A stretch of 6,058 nt of DNA, taken from the NCBI GenBank assembly GCA_002687025.1, contig NYZG01000196.1:1-6058 (forward strand), in the 5' to 3' direction. This document shows, piece by piece, positions 5,362 to 6,058 of this stretch. A program made the translations under genes and the position numbers. The first letter of the stretch is position 1, and the number at the start of each line of letters is the position of its first letter. The notes below the pieces were generated by a model, which saw only the letters and a list, made by a program, of their open reading frames with translations, had not been told where the DNA came from and made no database searches. The stretch comes from Candidatus Poribacteria bacterium. Its GTDB lineage: Bacteria; Poribacteria; WGA-4E; GCA-2687025.

Positions 5362-6058
5362 ATGGACTGGCAGAACGCCTCACCCGACGATCTCGCGATG
5401 AACGGCGACGCCCTCGACGCCACGCGCGACGGACTCGCATCGCGACGCACGAACGCGTTCCTCGTCGCGCGTCACGGGAAGATCGCCTACGAGTGGTACG
5501 CTCCCGACCACGGCTCCGACGTCGGCCACTACACCGCATCGATGGCCAAGGCATTGGTCGGCGGCGTCTCGCTCATGATCGCTTTGAACGACGGTCGCAT
5601 GCAGATCGACGACCCGGCCCGCCTGTACGTCCCGGCGTGGCGGGACGACCCGCGGAAGGCCGGCGTCACGATCCGCCATCTCGCGACGCACTCCTCCGGC
5701 GTCGAGGACGCCGAGGCGGACGGGCTTCCCCACGGCGAGCTCCCGGGTTGGAAAGGCGCCTTCTGGCGGCAGGAACCCGACGCCTTCACCCTCTCGCGTG
5801 ACGAGGCGCCGATCCTATTCGAGCCGGGAACACAGTACGCGTACAGCAACCCCGGCATGGCGATGCTGTCGTACTGCGTCACCGCGGCGATGGGACAGGA
5901 CGTGCGCACGCTGCTGCGCGACCGCGTCATGCGGCCTCTGGGCATCTCGGACGCGGAGTGGTCCGTCGGCTACGGCAAGACCGACGAGCTGGACGGCCTC
6001 TCGCTCGTGGGAAACTGGGGCGGCGGAGGGTACTCGGCCCGCGCGACGGCCGCCGTGG
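5362..6058 (+). CDS. Beta-lactamase-like serine hydrolase (SxxK family, S12 type), 3' end cut by window edge
   Basis: The first 232 residues are present and the frame is open to the right edge. HYTASMAKALVGG (56-68) holds the SxxK motif with nucleophile S60 and base K63. QYAYSNPG (158-165) holds the YxN motif (Y161, N163). HLATHSSGVED (106-116) is the conserved block between them. The third motif (KTG/HTG type) should lie beyond the edge; NWGGGGYSARATA (218-230) is the segment just before it in such proteins. The family covers class C beta-lactamases, DD-peptidases, esterases and amidases. The substrate cannot be told, and resistance should not be inferred. There is no signal peptide: the protein starts MDWQNASPDDL, which is the normal start of a family branch resembling planctomycete-type hydrolases, so it is probably cytoplasmic. 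The start is supported by GGAG seven bases upstream. It is divergent from the caspase-like gene. Confidence 0.88.
   Translation, partial: MDWQNASPDDLAMNGDALDATRDGLASRRTNAFLVARHGKIAYEWYAPDHGSDVGHYTASMAKALVGGVSLMIALNDGRMQIDDPARLYVPAWRDDPRKAGVTIRHLATHSSGVEDAEADGLPHGELPGWKGAFWRQEPDAFTLSRDEAPILFEPGTQYAYSNPGMAMLSYCVTAAMGQDVRTLLRDRVMRPLGISDAEWSVGYGKTDELDGLSLVGNWGGGGYSARATAAV

Overview
The window is GC-rich bacterial DNA with dense coding. It holds six protein genes, two of them cut by the window edges, and no rRNA, tRNA, mobile element or CRISPR array that I can recognise. The gene mix (a class III cyclase of the GDGMALxFF type, a PhyH-family dioxygenase, a caspase-like secreted protein and a 'TASMAKALVGG' serine hydrolase) recalls large-genome, mostly uncultured Gram-negative lineages such as Planctomycetota, Acidobacteriota, Latescibacterota or Poribacteria. 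That placement is an inference from family resemblance and is not firm.

Layout. Positions 1-630 (minus) hold the N-terminal 210 residues of a class III nucleotidyl cyclase domain protein. A 131-base divergent spacer, with an 11-base-period direct repeat and a weak promoter-like site, separates it from a plus-strand pair: a phytanoyl-CoA dioxygenase-like Fe(II)/2-oxoglutarate oxygenase (762-1544) and a small single-domain cupin (1557-1964). The two are 12 bases apart and the cupin's Shine-Dalgarno overlaps the upstream stop codon, so they are probably one operon. This pair converges on a minus-strand pair with only 10 bases between the stop codons, and a GC-rich hairpin spans the junction. The minus-strand pair is transcribed in the order caspase-like/cyclophilin fusion (5177-3909), then a YejA-like periplasmic peptide-binding protein (3801-1975). 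A 184-base divergent spacer then leads to a plus-strand SxxK serine hydrolase (5362 to the right edge).

The most unusual object is the 422-residue secreted protein at 5177-3909. Its N-terminal half reads as a C14 caspase/metacaspase fold, but the catalytic His is Gln and the catalytic Cys position is not Cys. Its C-terminal half is a well-preserved cyclophilin-type peptidyl-prolyl isomerase. A catalytically dead caspase joined to a foldase, followed on the same strand by an export-targeted peptide-binding protein, suggests an envelope or periplasmic protein- or peptide-handling role. That is a hypothesis only. The oxygenase and cupin pair looks like a small metabolic unit of unknown substrate. 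Nothing in the sequence shows a link between the two operons beyond their adjacency.
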